Counted from the first letter of the stretch, positions 33,266 to 42,590 are shown. The stretch is DNA of 64,000 nucleotides from Sphingomonas sanguinis (GCF_019297835.1 NZ_CP079203.1:3352001-3416000), one strand, 5' to 3'. Notes: generated from the sequence alone by a model not told the origin. Made by a program: numbers and translations.

Positions 33266-33354
33266 GGCTTCAACTTCGCTCAGCCTGAACGGCGGTTTGG
33301 TATGGATGACCTATAAATCCCCAAACTCCGTTCAGCCTGAGCGAAGTCGAAGGC
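33266..33354. repeat. Inverted repeat built on CTTCGCTCAGCCTGAACGG
   Basis: Arms 33266-33300 and 33321-33354 are reverse complements with a few mismatches (GGCTTCAACTTCGCTCAGCC against GGCTGAGCGAAGTCGAAGGCC). The 20-base spacer is AT-richer. It fills the gap between convergent gshA and the methyltransferase-like gene. A third, single arm of the same sequence lies at 50377-50411, so this is a dispersed element. Confidence 0.88.
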
Positions 33355-33365
33355 CAAGGGAAAAC

Positions 33366-34634
33366 CTACCGCCCCAAAACCCATCTGAAGAATCGCGGTA
33401 CCACTCCATACCGCTCCATCCAGTCATAATAATCCCGATACGCCGGATCGGCCGACAGATGCCGCTCCTCGGTCCGCGCCCGCCAGTAATAGATTCCGCT
33501 GACCACCCCGAGCAGCAACGTGCTGCGGGCTGCGTCCACCCAGGTCCCGGTCGACAGGATCGGGATCGTCGCGATCCACCAGAAAATGTTCTTCGACAGA
33601 TAGGCCGGATGCCGCGACACCGCATAGGGCCCGTGGGTCAGGATGCCCCGGTGCGTCAGGTTGGAAAAGCGGATGCCGAACGCTACGGTCGACCAGGCAT
33701 AGATGGCGGTCAGGGCGACCAGCACCGTGCCCGTCACCGCCAGCACCATCGGGTGCCCCGCGAACCAGTAGCTCCACTCGGCGGTCCCCGGCCGATAGTT
33801 GAGCGGCCCGTTATCGCCCATCAGGATCGTCGGCGGATAACAGATCAGCGCCGCCGCCCAGGCCGCCGCATAAGGATTGGCCGAGCGGATATGCGCATCG
33901 AGCGGCCGCATGGTCAGCATGTACCCGATCGTCGCAAAGGCAACGTCGATCAGGAACATCAGTGTGATCAGCCCATTGGCTAGCGCCACCGGATCGTGCA
34001 GCGCGACGCTCAGGTCGGTCCGCACGAACATGCCGAACCCGCCCGGCACGACGCCGAGCATGAAGGGCAGGAAGAACGCCTTCACCGCCCAGGATCGCAG
34101 ATGCGCGTAGATGGCGTGCCGATCCACGCCCGGCTGCCCAGTCAGCCATGCGCCTAGCATCCACGCGCCGTCCTTCGGTTCGAACAGCCGCCGGTCGAGC
34201 CAGATCACATAGGGAATGGACAGCAGGAACAGCACCGGCGCGATCCAGCCCAGACACCACATCGCAAAGGCGAAAATCCCCTGCCAATAGAAGCGCCCCG
34301 TCGCGAAGATCAGCGCGATCCCGCCGAATGTCGCCCACAGCCCGGCCAGCTTGGTCAGGCTGATGTCCAGCGTCTCGCGGGCGGGACGGGGATTCGCCCA
34401 GTCGATCCCGGTCGAGGCATGGCGATGCACCTTGTCGACCAGCACCGACCAGAGCAGCATCGGCACACCCGCACAGACCAGATGCAGCAACGCCGCATAA
34501 GGCCCGTCGAGATGCCGCCACCGGGCATAAGCGATCCAGCCCAGCGAACCCGCCAGCCCGGCCAGCCCGACACCCCGGCTGACGGCGGAGCGGGGACGCG
34601 GCGGGCGCGGGGAGTGCGGGGCGGAATCGGCCAT
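33366..34634 (-). CDS. Membrane protein with isoprenylcysteine/phospholipid methyltransferase-like C terminus
   Basis: The 422-residue integral membrane protein shows about nine hydrophobic segments. The last third resembles the ICMT/PEMT methyltransferase family: THRGILTHGPYAVSRHPAYLSKNIFWW contains the SAM-binding GPYxxxRHPxYL pattern, followed by a final RTEERHLSADPAYRDYYDW. The N-terminal 250 residues form additional helices not found in short ICMT proteins. The methyl acceptor is unknown, and bacteria lack prenylated CaaX proteins, so a lipid or quinone-like substrate is more plausible. It is convergent with gshA. Confidence 0.72.
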   Translation of the reverse strand: MADSAPHSPRPPRPRSAVSRGVGLAGLAGSLGWIAYARWRHLDGPYAALLHLVCAGVPMLLWSVLVDKVHRHASTGIDWANPRPARETLDISLTKLAGLWATFGGIALIFATGRFYWQGIFAFAMWCLGWIAPVLFLLSIPYVIWLDRRLFEPKDGAWMLGAWLTGQPGVDRHAIYAHLRSWAVKAFFLPFMLGVVPGGFGMFVRTDLSVALHDPVALANGLITLMFLIDVAFATIGYMLTMRPLDAHIRSANPYAAAWAAALICYPPTILMGDNGPLNYRPGTAEWSYWFAGHPMVLAVTGTVLVALTAIYAWSTVAFGIRFSNLTHRGILTHGPYAVSRHPAYLSKNIFWWIATIPILSTGTWVDAARSTLLLGVVSGIYYWRARTEERHLSADPAYRDYYDWMERYGVVPRFFRWVLGR

Positions 34635-34703
34635 GGAATGCGGGCTTTAGCGTAATTCGGTAAGCAAGGCGTTAGGGTGGATCGACAGGCAGCTATGCCC
34701 TTC

Positions 34704-34901
34704 TTCCCCTCGCAGAGGGGAGAGGGTTGCGCAGACTTGGCCTTTGCGAAAGCAAAGGCTTAGTCGGAGCTGGGTGAGGGGTGGAGCGCTCGCAAAGGCG
34801 AGCGCGCGAGCCGTTCGGCTCGCTCAACCCCTCACCCAAGCTGCGCTAGCCAGCACGCTGGCAAGCTTCGCCAACCCTCTCTCCTTTCCAGGGGAGAGGG
34901 G
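34704..34901. repeat. Long nested inverted repeat, about 200 bp
   Basis: The region 34635-34929 holds no gene that I can see. Bases 34704-34730 (TCCCCTCGCAGAGGGGAGAG and on) pair with about 34870-34896, and an inner pair AGCTGGGTGAGGGGT (34768-34782) matches ACCCCTCACCCAAGCT (34826-34841). Small hairpins such as GCCTTTGCGAAAGCAAAGGC (34740-34759) and GCGAGCCGTTCGGCTCGC lie between. Overall it folds as one long, branched stem, like the TTCCTCCCC elements but with a different sequence. Confidence 0.85.
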
Positions 34902-34929
34902 AGATGAATGTCGATCGGTTTCAAAAGGA

Positions 34930-35430
34930 TCATTCCTCCGCCGTCGCCAGAATCTGCGCGACCTTTTCGGCCGTAATCCCGAACGCTGCCGCCAGCCCCG
35001 ACAGGGACGCGCCCCGCTTCGACAATTCGCGAATCCGCCCCTCGTCGACCACCGTGGCGTATCCCCGCGTATCGCGCTGCTCGCGCACCACATCCTTGCG
35101 GCCCGAGGTGCGGTGGCGCTTGGCGGCGGCGGCATGGGGGTCCCTGGCGGCGGCGGCTTCCTCGGCCTCGCGACGGGCGGCGCGTTCGGCTTCGCGGGCG
35201 AGCGTCTCGCGTTCGCGCAGCGCAGCGCGGGCCTCCATCCGCCCGGCCATCAGAGCGCCCCGCTCGCCCGCCCGCGCCTCGCGCGCTTTGGCCCGTGCGG
35301 CGGCGCGCTCTTCCAAACTGTCATTCGTTCGCACGCGCAGTCCGCCACGCGGCGGCGTCACGCCCCAGCTGTCATCGACCATCTCTTGCCCCAGAATTTC
35401 GAGGCCGCCGTCTATAACGAGGCCATTCAT
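34930..35430 (-). CDS. Charged coiled-coil protein with C-terminal helix-turn-helix
   Basis: I do not recognise a named family. The product of about 166 residues has a short N-terminal part (MNGLVIDGGLEILGQEMVDD), then a long Arg/Glu/Ala-rich stretch typical of a continuous helix or coiled coil (residues about 35-110), and a C-terminal segment RIRELSKRGASLSGLAAAFG followed by ITAEKVAQIL that fits a helix-turn-helix of the Sigma70_r4/recombinase-tail type. That suggests a DNA-binding role. The start is uncertain: ATG at 35430 is used; ATG at 35382 and 35571 are in frame, and the last would overlap the divergent small gene. Confidence 0.6.
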   Translation of the reverse strand: MNGLVIDGGLEILGQEMVDDSWGVTPPRGGLRVRTNDSLEERAAARAKAREARAGERGALMAGRMEARAALRERETLAREAERAARREAEEAAAARDPHAAAAKRHRTSGRKDVVREQRDTRGYATVVDEGRIRELSKRGASLSGLAAAFGITAEKVAQILATAEE

Positions 35431-35533
35431 ACCCGCCAGAGGGCGCGACGCATCCTTTCCGAAACCGGCGGCATCTCGCAACCAGCGGGCGATCCGCTTG
35501 TTATTGATGCAGATATAGACTGGGAGGATGGTG

Positions 35534-35746
35534 ATGAACCCGATGCTGGACCCCGATCTCATGGAATTCATGGACGACGAGTCGCTGCTGCTGGCCTTTG
35601 CGATGGCGAGTGCCGAACCCGGCGGCGGCGAGGCTCAGGCGATCCAGGCCGAGATGACCCGACGGGGCCTGCGCCCGATCGCGGCCATGCCCGGCCTGCT
35701 CGGCGCGGTGCGCACGGACCATGGAAGTGGAACGCTGCACCGGTAG
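35534..35746 (+). CDS. Small acidic protein of 70 residues, unknown function
   Basis: The product begins MNPMLDPDLMEFMDDESLLL and continues with an Ala/Glu-rich helix and IQAEMTRRGLRPIAAMPGLL. It is acidic at the N terminus and soluble-looking. GGGAGG sits about six bases before ATG at 35534, a good ribosome-binding site; an ATG at 35528 would abut that site. It is divergent from the coiled-coil/helix-turn-helix gene. I have no family assignment; the good initiation signal and protein-like composition are the support. Confidence 0.5.
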   Translation: MNPMLDPDLMEFMDDESLLLAFAMASAEPGGGEAQAIQAEMTRRGLRPIAAMPGLLGAVRTDHGSGTLHR

Positions 35747-35888
35747 GCGTCCAGGGCTATTCCATTCGCCGAGCATGGTGGAATCTCAGACCCACGCTTT
35801 GCTCAAACGTCATTAACGCGCATTTTACCCTGTCCGCCTACGCCCGCCATACTGCGGGGGCGTTTTGCGACCGCAACGGAGATAGTGC

Positions 35889-36665
35889 GTGACCGTTCAG
35901 CAACCGATCGCCGCCGACAGCGATGCCGCCTTCATCGCCTCGCTCATCACCGAGGACATGCTGCGGGGTTCGGAGCGTTTCCCCAGTCCGCATGTCGAAT
36001 TGTGGACGATGCCCGGTTTCCTCACACCTGAGGAATGCGACGTTTTGATGCGCGCCATCGACGCCAACAAAGCGCCGTCTCGCGTCGCCTATGGCGAACC
36101 GAACGCGCGCACCAGCGAAACGTGCATTTTCGACGCGACAGTGCGCAGCAGCGAGACGTGCGTCCTAGACGACACTGCGCCTGTCATTCAGTTGCTCGAC
36201 CTGAAGCTGTCCCTGTTGCTCGGAATACCTCCGGAGTGCGGCGAGCCGATTCAGGGGCAGCGCTATGCCGTTGGGCAGGAATTCAAGCTGCATCACGATT
36301 ATTTCGAGGATCACCATCCCGATACGGCGAGCAATCGTCACCGTTGCGGCAACCGCACCTGGACGGCGATGATCTACCTCAACGAGCCGGAGGAGGGCGG
36401 CGAGACTGGCTTCGCCTATCTCCAGCACGACTTCAAACCGCGCCAGGGCATGGCGGTATGCTGGAACAATGTCGGCCTCGACGGCAAGCCCAACCGCTAT
36501 ACGCTGCATCAGGGCAAGCCGGTGATCCGGGGCGACAAATATATCATCACCAAGTGGTTCCGCGAACGCGCCTGGCTTGGTCCGGTCGGCTATGTCCCGC
36601 CCGCCGCGGCCCCGCAGCGCAACGCGAAAGCGAAGGTCAAGCGTGCCATCAAGGGCCGTCGCTAA
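35889..36665 (+). CDS. 2-oxoglutarate/Fe(II) dioxygenase, prolyl 4-hydroxylase-like
   Basis: The 258-residue protein has the P4Hc double-stranded beta-helix. KLHHDYFEDHH supplies the HxD iron ligands, the third His is in RYTLHQGKPVIRGDKYI, and the following Lys (YIITKWFRER) binds 2-oxoglutarate. RTWTAMIYLNEPEEGGETGF is the conserved core strand. Bacterial members hydroxylate prolines or other residues in proteins such as EF-Tu, or small molecules; the target here is unknown. GTG at 35889 follows GGAGATA. Residues about 72-97 contain a degenerate internal repeat, RTSETCIFDATVRSSETCVL. Confidence 0.87.
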   Translation: MTVQQPIAADSDAAFIASLITEDMLRGSERFPSPHVELWTMPGFLTPEECDVLMRAIDANKAPSRVAYGEPNARTSETCIFDATVRSSETCVLDDTAPVIQLLDLKLSLLLGIPPECGEPIQGQRYAVGQEFKLHHDYFEDHHPDTASNRHRCGNRTWTAMIYLNEPEEGGETGFAYLQHDFKPRQGMAVCWNNVGLDGKPNRYTLHQGKPVIRGDKYIITKWFRERAWLGPVGYVPPAAAPQRNAKAKVKRAIKGRR

Positions 36666-36736
36666 CCTCTCTTTTCGTTTTATACCCCTTATCTCTGTTG
36701 GCTTGCTGAAGAGGGTGCAGCGAAGCTGGGTACGGC

Positions 36737-37417
36737 TTACCGCCGGATATACCGGAAATACCACACCTCATGCCCCTGGCGGCGGGCCTTGCGTTCGTAG
36801 CGCGTCTCGGGCCAGTCGGCGGGGCGGGTGAGGAAGTCGGCGGGCGTGCGCGCCTGCCATTCGAAATCGTCCCGGCCGTTCATGATCATCATCGACCAGT
36901 GGCAATAGGTCGGGTCATCGGTGCCGAGGCGGAATTCGCCGCCCGACTTCAGCTTGCGCGCGATGGTGTCGAGCGGGCCGTGGTTCATCATCCGCCGCTT
37001 GGCATGGCGGGCCTTGGGCCAGGGATCGGGGTGGAGCAGGTACACGCGGCTCAGGCTGGCATCGGGCAGCCGCTCGATCACCTCCAGCGCGTCGCCCATG
37101 TGCAGGCGGACATTGGTCAACTCGCGGTCACGGATATGACCGAGCGCGCCGACCACGCCGTTCAGGAAAGGCTCGCAGCCGATAAAGCCGGTGCCCGGCG
37201 TCGCCTCGGCCTGTCCGGCCAGATGCTCGCCCGCGCCGAAGCCGATCTCGACCTGAAGCGGCCGATCCTCGCCGAACAGGCGCATGGCATCCAGCGGGCC
37301 TTCCTCGGGCACGCTGAGCGTCGGCAGCATCTCCTCGACCAGCGCGGCCTGGCCTTGGCGCAGCTTATGGCCCTGGCGCCGACCGTAAAGGCGGCGGATC
37401 GTCGTCGGATCGTTCAT
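36737..37417 (-). CDS. trmB: tRNA (guanine-N7)-methyltransferase
   Basis: The 226-residue Rossmann methyltransferase makes m7G46 in tRNA. EIGFGAGEHL is the SAM-binding glycine loop, FIGCEPFLNGV the acidic strand (with CEP in place of the commoner VEV/CEP motif), and YLLHPDPWPKARHAKRRMMN the family signature. RYERKARRQGHEVWYFRY at the C terminus is the TxYE-like RNA-binding tail. ATG at 37417 is the conserved start; a longer frame to 37552 runs through the divergent promoter. In many relatives trmB follows metK directly; here 1.8 kb separates them. Confidence 0.95.
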   Translation of the reverse strand: MNDPTTIRRLYGRRQGHKLRQGQAALVEEMLPTLSVPEEGPLDAMRLFGEDRPLQVEIGFGAGEHLAGQAEATPGTGFIGCEPFLNGVVGALGHIRDRELTNVRLHMGDALEVIERLPDASLSRVYLLHPDPWPKARHAKRRMMNHGPLDTIARKLKSGGEFRLGTDDPTYCHWSMMIMNGRDDFEWQARTPADFLTRPADWPETRYERKARRQGHEVWYFRYIRR

Positions 37418-37481
37418 CGCCGGGCCTTTAGCGCGGGTCGGGGAGGGAGCCAAGGGCGGGGCCGCTCGTTGCCCTGGCACC

Positions 37482-38300
37482 ATGGATGACGATGCTCCCC
37501 AACCCGATGGCTCGCAAGACGAGGGCAAGGCGCAAAAGGCCGCCGATGCCAAAGATCTCCACCGTGCGGTGCGCGAGGCGGGGGAGAGCGAGCTGGACCG
37601 GCCCGCCGGTGCGCTGTTCTGGTCGGGGCTGGCGGCGGGGATCGCGATCCACAGCTCGTTGATCGCCGAGGGCGCGCTGCACGCGGGGCTGCCCGACGCG
37701 CCGTGGCGCGGGCTGGTCGCCGCGCTCGGCTATCCGGTGGGGTTCCTGGTCGTCATTCTGGGGCGGATGCAGCTGTTCACCGAAAGCACGATCACCGCGA
37801 TGCTGCCTTTGGTGACGAAGCCCTCGGTCTGGGCCCTCCGGCGAACTCTGCGACTCTGGGCCATCGTGCTGGTCGCCAATCTGATCGGCACCGCGCTGGC
37901 CGCCGGAATGGTGGCGGCGGGGGCCTTGGGCAATGCCGAGATACGCGAGGCAATGGTGTCGGTATCGGCGCGTATTCTGGAGCTGGGCGGATGGGATACG
38001 TTCGTGAATGCCATCCCCGCCGGGTTCCTGATCGCGGTCGTCGCCTGGATCCTGCCCAATGGCCGGACCCAGGCCTTCTGGATCATCCTGGCGATCACCT
38101 ATGTCATTTCCATCGCGGGGTTCAGCCACTCGATCGTCGGCGCGGACGAGGCGTTCCTGCTGCTGTTCACCGGCCATGCCGATCTGGCGCGGACCGTGTT
38201 CGGCCTGCTGATCCCGGCGATCCTCGGCAATCTGGTCGGCGGCGCGGGACTGTTCACCCTGCTCGCCCACGGACAGGTGCAGGGCGAGACGCGGGGGTAG
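37482..38300 (+). CDS. Formate/nitrite transporter (FNT) family channel
   Basis: The 272-residue protein is an FNT-family pentameric membrane channel, most like the YfdC branch. A charged N-terminal tail of about 40 residues precedes six hydrophobic helices; VGFLVVILGRMQLFTESTIT carries the conserved QLFTE turn of the first repeat, and FLIAVVAWIL plus AGFSHSIVGADEAFLLLF the later ones. The cargo (formate, nitrite or another small anion) cannot be decided. It is divergent from trmB and convergent with a secreted-protein gene five bases from its stop. Confidence 0.88.
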   Translation: MDDDAPQPDGSQDEGKAQKAADAKDLHRAVREAGESELDRPAGALFWSGLAAGIAIHSSLIAEGALHAGLPDAPWRGLVAALGYPVGFLVVILGRMQLFTESTITAMLPLVTKPSVWALRRTLRLWAIVLVANLIGTALAAGMVAAGALGNAEIREAMVSVSARILELGGWDTFVNAIPAGFLIAVVAWILPNGRTQAFWIILAITYVISIAGFSHSIVGADEAFLLLFTGHADLARTVFGLLIPAILGNLVGGAGLFTLLAHGQVQGETRG

Positions 38301-38305
38301 CGGCC

Positions 38306-39106
38306 TCAGCGCGGGGAAAGGATCGAGATGTCCCGACCCCGCACTTGCCATGTTCGCTTATCGGGTGTCAGCACAAAGACGGGCTGCTGGACGCTGTAAG
38401 AGGCAAAGACGTGAATCTCGGTCGGCACCGGATCGAGCAGATGGCTGACGAACAGCCCGGCGACCTTCTCCGTGTCTCGGTCGGGCAGCTTCAGGTTGAG
38501 GCAGCTGGTGTTGAACGCGCGGCTGCCGACGATCCGCCCATCCGGCGCGATCGTCACGCGGTAATTGCCACCCATCATATAGTTGGCGTTCGTGACCTGT
38601 GGTGAGAGCAGATAGACGGTAACCGGGCCACCATTTACGGACGGCAGGACGACGGTGTTGAACGGTGCGGCGGTACAGGGGCGATAGCCCTTCGCCCCGG
38701 CCTCCTGCTTGGCGATTTCGCGGGCGCGGGCGAGGATCATTTGTACGGGCGTCAACGGCGCAGGCTCGGGCAGGATGTCGTGCCGGACGACTTTTCCGCC
38801 GCGCACATCGGCGACGAAAAAGGCACGCGCGCTGGCGGCGTCGCCCTTGAAATAGGTCGCACGCAGCGTGTCCTTGTCGACCGGCTCGATGACATAGCCG
38901 CCCGCACCCACGAGTTGGTCTCTGGGGACCACCTCCATCAGCGAGTCGGTGCTGACCCAGGCCGCGCGATCGAAGGCGTAGATCATCGCGCCAAAGATCG
39001 AGGCGTCGGCGAGACGCTGTTGCTCGGAACGGCTGTCCTGGGTTGCGATGACGGGCGGTGCCGCCGCCACCTGCGCTGCCGCTACCAGAATCGCCATCGC
39101 CAGCAT
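38306..39106 (-). CDS. Secreted protein of unknown function (266 residues)
   Basis: I do not recognise a domain. MLAMAILVAAAQVAAAPPVIA is a typical Sec signal peptide with likely cleavage after AAA. The mature part is mixed alpha/beta with two Cys (YRPCTAAPF and FNTSCLNL) that could form a disulfide, so a periplasmic or extracellular location is likely. ATG at 39106 is preceded by AGGGGGATGGACG; a longer frame upstream would run through the metK terminator. The neighbours, a metK terminator and an FNT channel, give no functional hint. Confidence 0.7.
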   Translation of the reverse strand: MLAMAILVAAAQVAAAPPVIATQDSRSEQQRLADASIFGAMIYAFDRAAWVSTDSLMEVVPRDQLVGAGGYVIEPVDKDTLRATYFKGDAASARAFFVADVRGGKVVRHDILPEPAPLTPVQMILARAREIAKQEAGAKGYRPCTAAPFNTVVLPSVNGGPVTVYLLSPQVTNANYMMGGNYRVTIAPDGRIVGSRAFNTSCLNLKLPDRDTEKVAGLFVSHLLDPVPTEIHVFASYSVQQPVFVLTPDKRTWQVRGRDISILSPR

Positions 39107-39180
39107 CGTCCATCCCCCTACCGATCGGAGGGAGGCTGACGTGCCGTGTCCCAAAGGGCAAGCGCATTGCCCGAAAAAGA

Positions 39181-39218
39181 AAAACGCCCGCGCGGGCATC
39201 CCCGCACGGGCGTTTTTC
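39181..39218 (-). terminator. Rho-independent terminator after metK
   Basis: AAAAACGCCCG...CGGGCGTTTTT forms a long GC-rich stem (about 39181-39196 with 39203-39218) with a short loop and a T-run in both directions. It begins 19 bases past the metK stop on the minus strand and ends the lnt-metK transcript. The symmetric A/T tails mean that it could also work from the plus strand. Confidence 0.93.
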
Positions 39219-39236
39219 ACTTGCCGGTGCGTCGGA

Positions 39237-40436
<1,200 letters not shown>

Positions 40437-40449
40437 TCCCGTCCTCATA

Positions 40450-40477
40450 AGGATATAAAGATAGCTTTATATGTCCT
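40450..40477. promoter_or_regulatory. Palindrome upstream of metK, candidate methionine-cycle operator
   Basis: ATATAAAG (40453-40460) and CTTTATAT (40465-40472) form a perfect 8-4-8 inverted repeat, extended by AGG/CCT outside with a small bulge. It is strikingly AT-rich in a GC-rich genome and fills the 41 bases between the lnt stop and metK start. Its placement and symmetry fit a dimeric repressor such as the ArsR-type SahR that controls metK, ahcY and met genes in proteobacteria; that identification is an inference. Confidence 0.6.
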
Positions 40478-42016
40478 CTAGCGGCGACGGCGGCGGATGG
40501 CAACGCCGATCGCGGCCAGCGCCATGGCGATCACGAGGGCGAGCATATTGCTGACCCGTGAAAAAACCGTTGGCGGCAGCGCGGCGGGCAGGGGGGCCTG
40601 GGCCGCGCCCGCCGTCTCGTGCGGGACGGTGGCGATCAGGCGGCCATCGGCGGCGATGATCGCCGAGATGCCGGTCGGGGTGGCGCGAATGATCGGCAGC
40701 CCCTCCTCGATCGCCCGCATCCGCGCCTGCGCCAGATGCTGCGGCGGGCCCCAGCGGCCGAACCAGGCATCGTTGGACGGATTGAAGAGCAGGCGCGGGC
40801 GATGTGCTTCGTCGACCACTTGGCCCGAGAAGATGATCTCGTAGCAGAGCTGTACCCCGACCGGCCCGAAGCCCGGCACGCGCAGATTGCGCGGGCCGGG
40901 GCCGGGGGTGAAGTCCATGTCGCCGGGCACCAGCCGTGCCAGGCCCAGCGGCTTTAACAGCCACGGCATGGGCAGATACTCGCCGTAAGGCACCAGATGC
41001 GCCTTGTCGTAACGCCCCGTGATCTGCGCGCGCGGACTGATCGCAAAGACGCTGTTGGTCGCGCTGCTCACCCGCGCGCGGTCGGGCGAGAAGAGCAATG
41101 CGGTCCCCCCGACCAGCGCGGTGTCGCGGGGCCCGAGCACGCGGGCGATCTGGCGGCGGGTCCAAAATGGCGGCGCATAGTTGAACCCGAAATAAGCCCA
41201 TTCGGGGTAGCCGTCCTCGATCATGTCGCGCACGACGCCCTCGGGCCAGACGATCAGGCGCGGGCGGGGGCCGGGCCGCCCCGACAGCTCGGTAAGGCGT
41301 TCGAGCAGCAACGGCCCGTCACTCTGCCCGCGCTGGTCCTGGCTGACATTGGGCTGGACGACGCGGACCAGAGGCGCATCGGGGGCAGGCTCGGGCGCGC
41401 GGGTGAGCGGGGCGGACAGTGCGGCCAGCCCGGTGGCGGGAACCATCACCGCGGCCAGATGCCAGTGCCGCCGAAGCGCCAGCCAGATCGCGCCCGCCAG
41501 CACGACGGTTAGCCCCGACAGCGCATAGGTGCCGACGAACGCGCTCATCCGCGCCACCCCGATCACCGGCAGCCACGCCACCGAAAAAGGGTCCCAGGCA
41601 TAGCCGGTGAACAGCCGCGCACGCAGATATTCGGTCGCGATCCACGCCGCACCGAAGATCAGCACATAGGCCGCATCCGGCCGCCGCCCGCGAAAGCGCC
41701 AAGCCACACCCGCTGCCGCCATCGGGAAGATGGCGAGGTAGAGCGCCAGTCCGACCGCCGCGAAATAGCCCAGCACCGGCGGCATCTTGTCCTGAAAGTC
41801 GAAGGCGTGCTGGAACCAGTTGTTGTTGACGGTGAAATGCCCGACCCCGAACGCCCATCCGCGCCACAGCGCGCTCCGGATGCTCGGCGCATCCTGCACC
41901 AGTGCGAGCAGGACGATCAGCCCGACCAGCAACAGCGGCCAAAGGTCGAGCGGGGCAAAGCCACAGGCGGCGACGGCACCGGCAAGCAGCGCGAGGAGGG
42001 CGGGATAGCGGGTCAC
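40478..42016 (-). CDS. lnt: Apolipoprotein N-acyltransferase
   Basis: Lnt adds the third acyl chain to lipoproteins at the inner membrane. With GTG at 42016 the product is 512 residues, the same as E. coli Lnt. An N-terminal block of six or more hydrophobic helices precedes a nitrilase-like domain: LIVWPEGVVRD holds the catalytic Glu, YDKAHLVPYGEYLP the Lys, and GVQLCYEIIF the Cys. A longer reading to 42136 would translate a perfect hairpin and is unlikely. No good ribosome-binding site is visible before GTG, so the start is moderately certain. metK follows. Confidence 0.93.
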   Translation of the reverse strand: MTRYPALLALLAGAVAACGFAPLDLWPLLLVGLIVLLALVQDAPSIRSALWRGWAFGVGHFTVNNNWFQHAFDFQDKMPPVLGYFAAVGLALYLAIFPMAAAGVAWRFRGRRPDAAYVLIFGAAWIATEYLRARLFTGYAWDPFSVAWLPVIGVARMSAFVGTYALSGLTVVLAGAIWLALRRHWHLAAVMVPATGLAALSAPLTRAPEPAPDAPLVRVVQPNVSQDQRGQSDGPLLLERLTELSGRPGPRPRLIVWPEGVVRDMIEDGYPEWAYFGFNYAPPFWTRRQIARVLGPRDTALVGGTALLFSPDRARVSSATNSVFAISPRAQITGRYDKAHLVPYGEYLPMPWLLKPLGLARLVPGDMDFTPGPGPRNLRVPGFGPVGVQLCYEIIFSGQVVDEAHRPRLLFNPSNDAWFGRWGPPQHLAQARMRAIEEGLPIIRATPTGISAIIAADGRLIATVPHETAGAAQAPLPAALPPTVFSRVSNMLALVIAMALAAIGVAIRRRRR

Positions 42017-42069
42017 GGGCACGGCTATGGCAAGCCCCTGTGACAGGAGCAATGCGGGATGTGGCGGCA

Positions 42070-42109
42070 ATGCCTCTCCACCATCGTTGACGTGATGGTG
42101 GAGAGGCAT
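42070..42109. promoter_or_regulatory. Perfect 16-bp hairpin in the lnt / VOC-protein divergent region
   Basis: ATGCCTCTCCACCATC (42070-42085) and GATGGTGGAGAGGCAT (42094-42109) are exact reverse complements with an 8-base loop. It sits between the divergent starts of lnt (42016) and the VOC gene (42159). No T-run follows on either strand, so it is not a classic terminator. It could be an operator or an mRNA leader structure. Confidence 0.8.
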
Positions 42110-42158
42110 CCCGTCGCGAAAGCTGGAAAAATCCACCCCGCCACCCTAGCTTCGTTTC

Positions 42159-42590
42159 ATGACCCTGCGCCCCTTTCATCTCGCCTTTCCGGTCCATGAT
42201 CTGGCCGAAGCCCGCCACTTCTATGGCTCGGTGCTGGGATGCCCCGAGGGCCGGTCGAGCGACCATTGGATCGACTTCGACCTGTTCGGGCACCAGATCG
42301 TCGCGCACCTCGATCCGGCCGCCAAGCCTGTCGCGGTCGAGAATGCGGTCGACGGCCATCAGGTGCCGGTGCCGCATTTCGGCGTCGTCCTGACCATGGC
42401 CGACTGGGAAAAGCTGGCCGCGCGCGTCGAGGCGGCGGGCGTGGCCTTCGGCATCGCGCCCTATGTCCGCTTCAAGGGTCAGCCCGGCGAGCAGGCGACG
42501 ATGTTCTTCCGCGACCCCAGCGGCAACGCGCTGGAGTTCAAGGCCTTTGCCGACGACGCGATGCTGTTCGCCACGGAGATGACCGCATGA
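42159..42590 (+). CDS. VOC-family (glyoxalase-like) protein
   Basis: The 143-residue protein has the two-module VOC fold: [20 protein letters not shown] at the start, [27 protein letters not shown] in the second half, and [15 protein letters not shown], whose Glu is the usual metal ligand. It is most like the glyoxalase/bleomycin-resistance dioxygenase group, often annotated as glyoxalase-like proteins in alphaproteobacteria. The reaction is unknown; lactoylglutathione lyase activity should not be assumed. Its stop overlaps the next start (ATGA), so the two genes are coupled. Confidence 0.85.
   Translation: MTLRPFHLAFPVHDLAEARHFYGSVLGCPEGRSSDHWIDFDLFGHQIVAHLDPAAKPVAVENAVDGHQVPVPHFGVVLTMADWEKLAARVEAAGVAFGIAPYVRFKGQPGEQATMFFRDPSGNALEFKAFADDAMLFATEMTA

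Noticed and set aside
40450..40477. A SAM riboswitch upstream of metK
   Set aside because: Only about 40 bases separate lnt and metK, which is too short for known SAM aptamers. The feature is a simple inverted repeat more like an operator.
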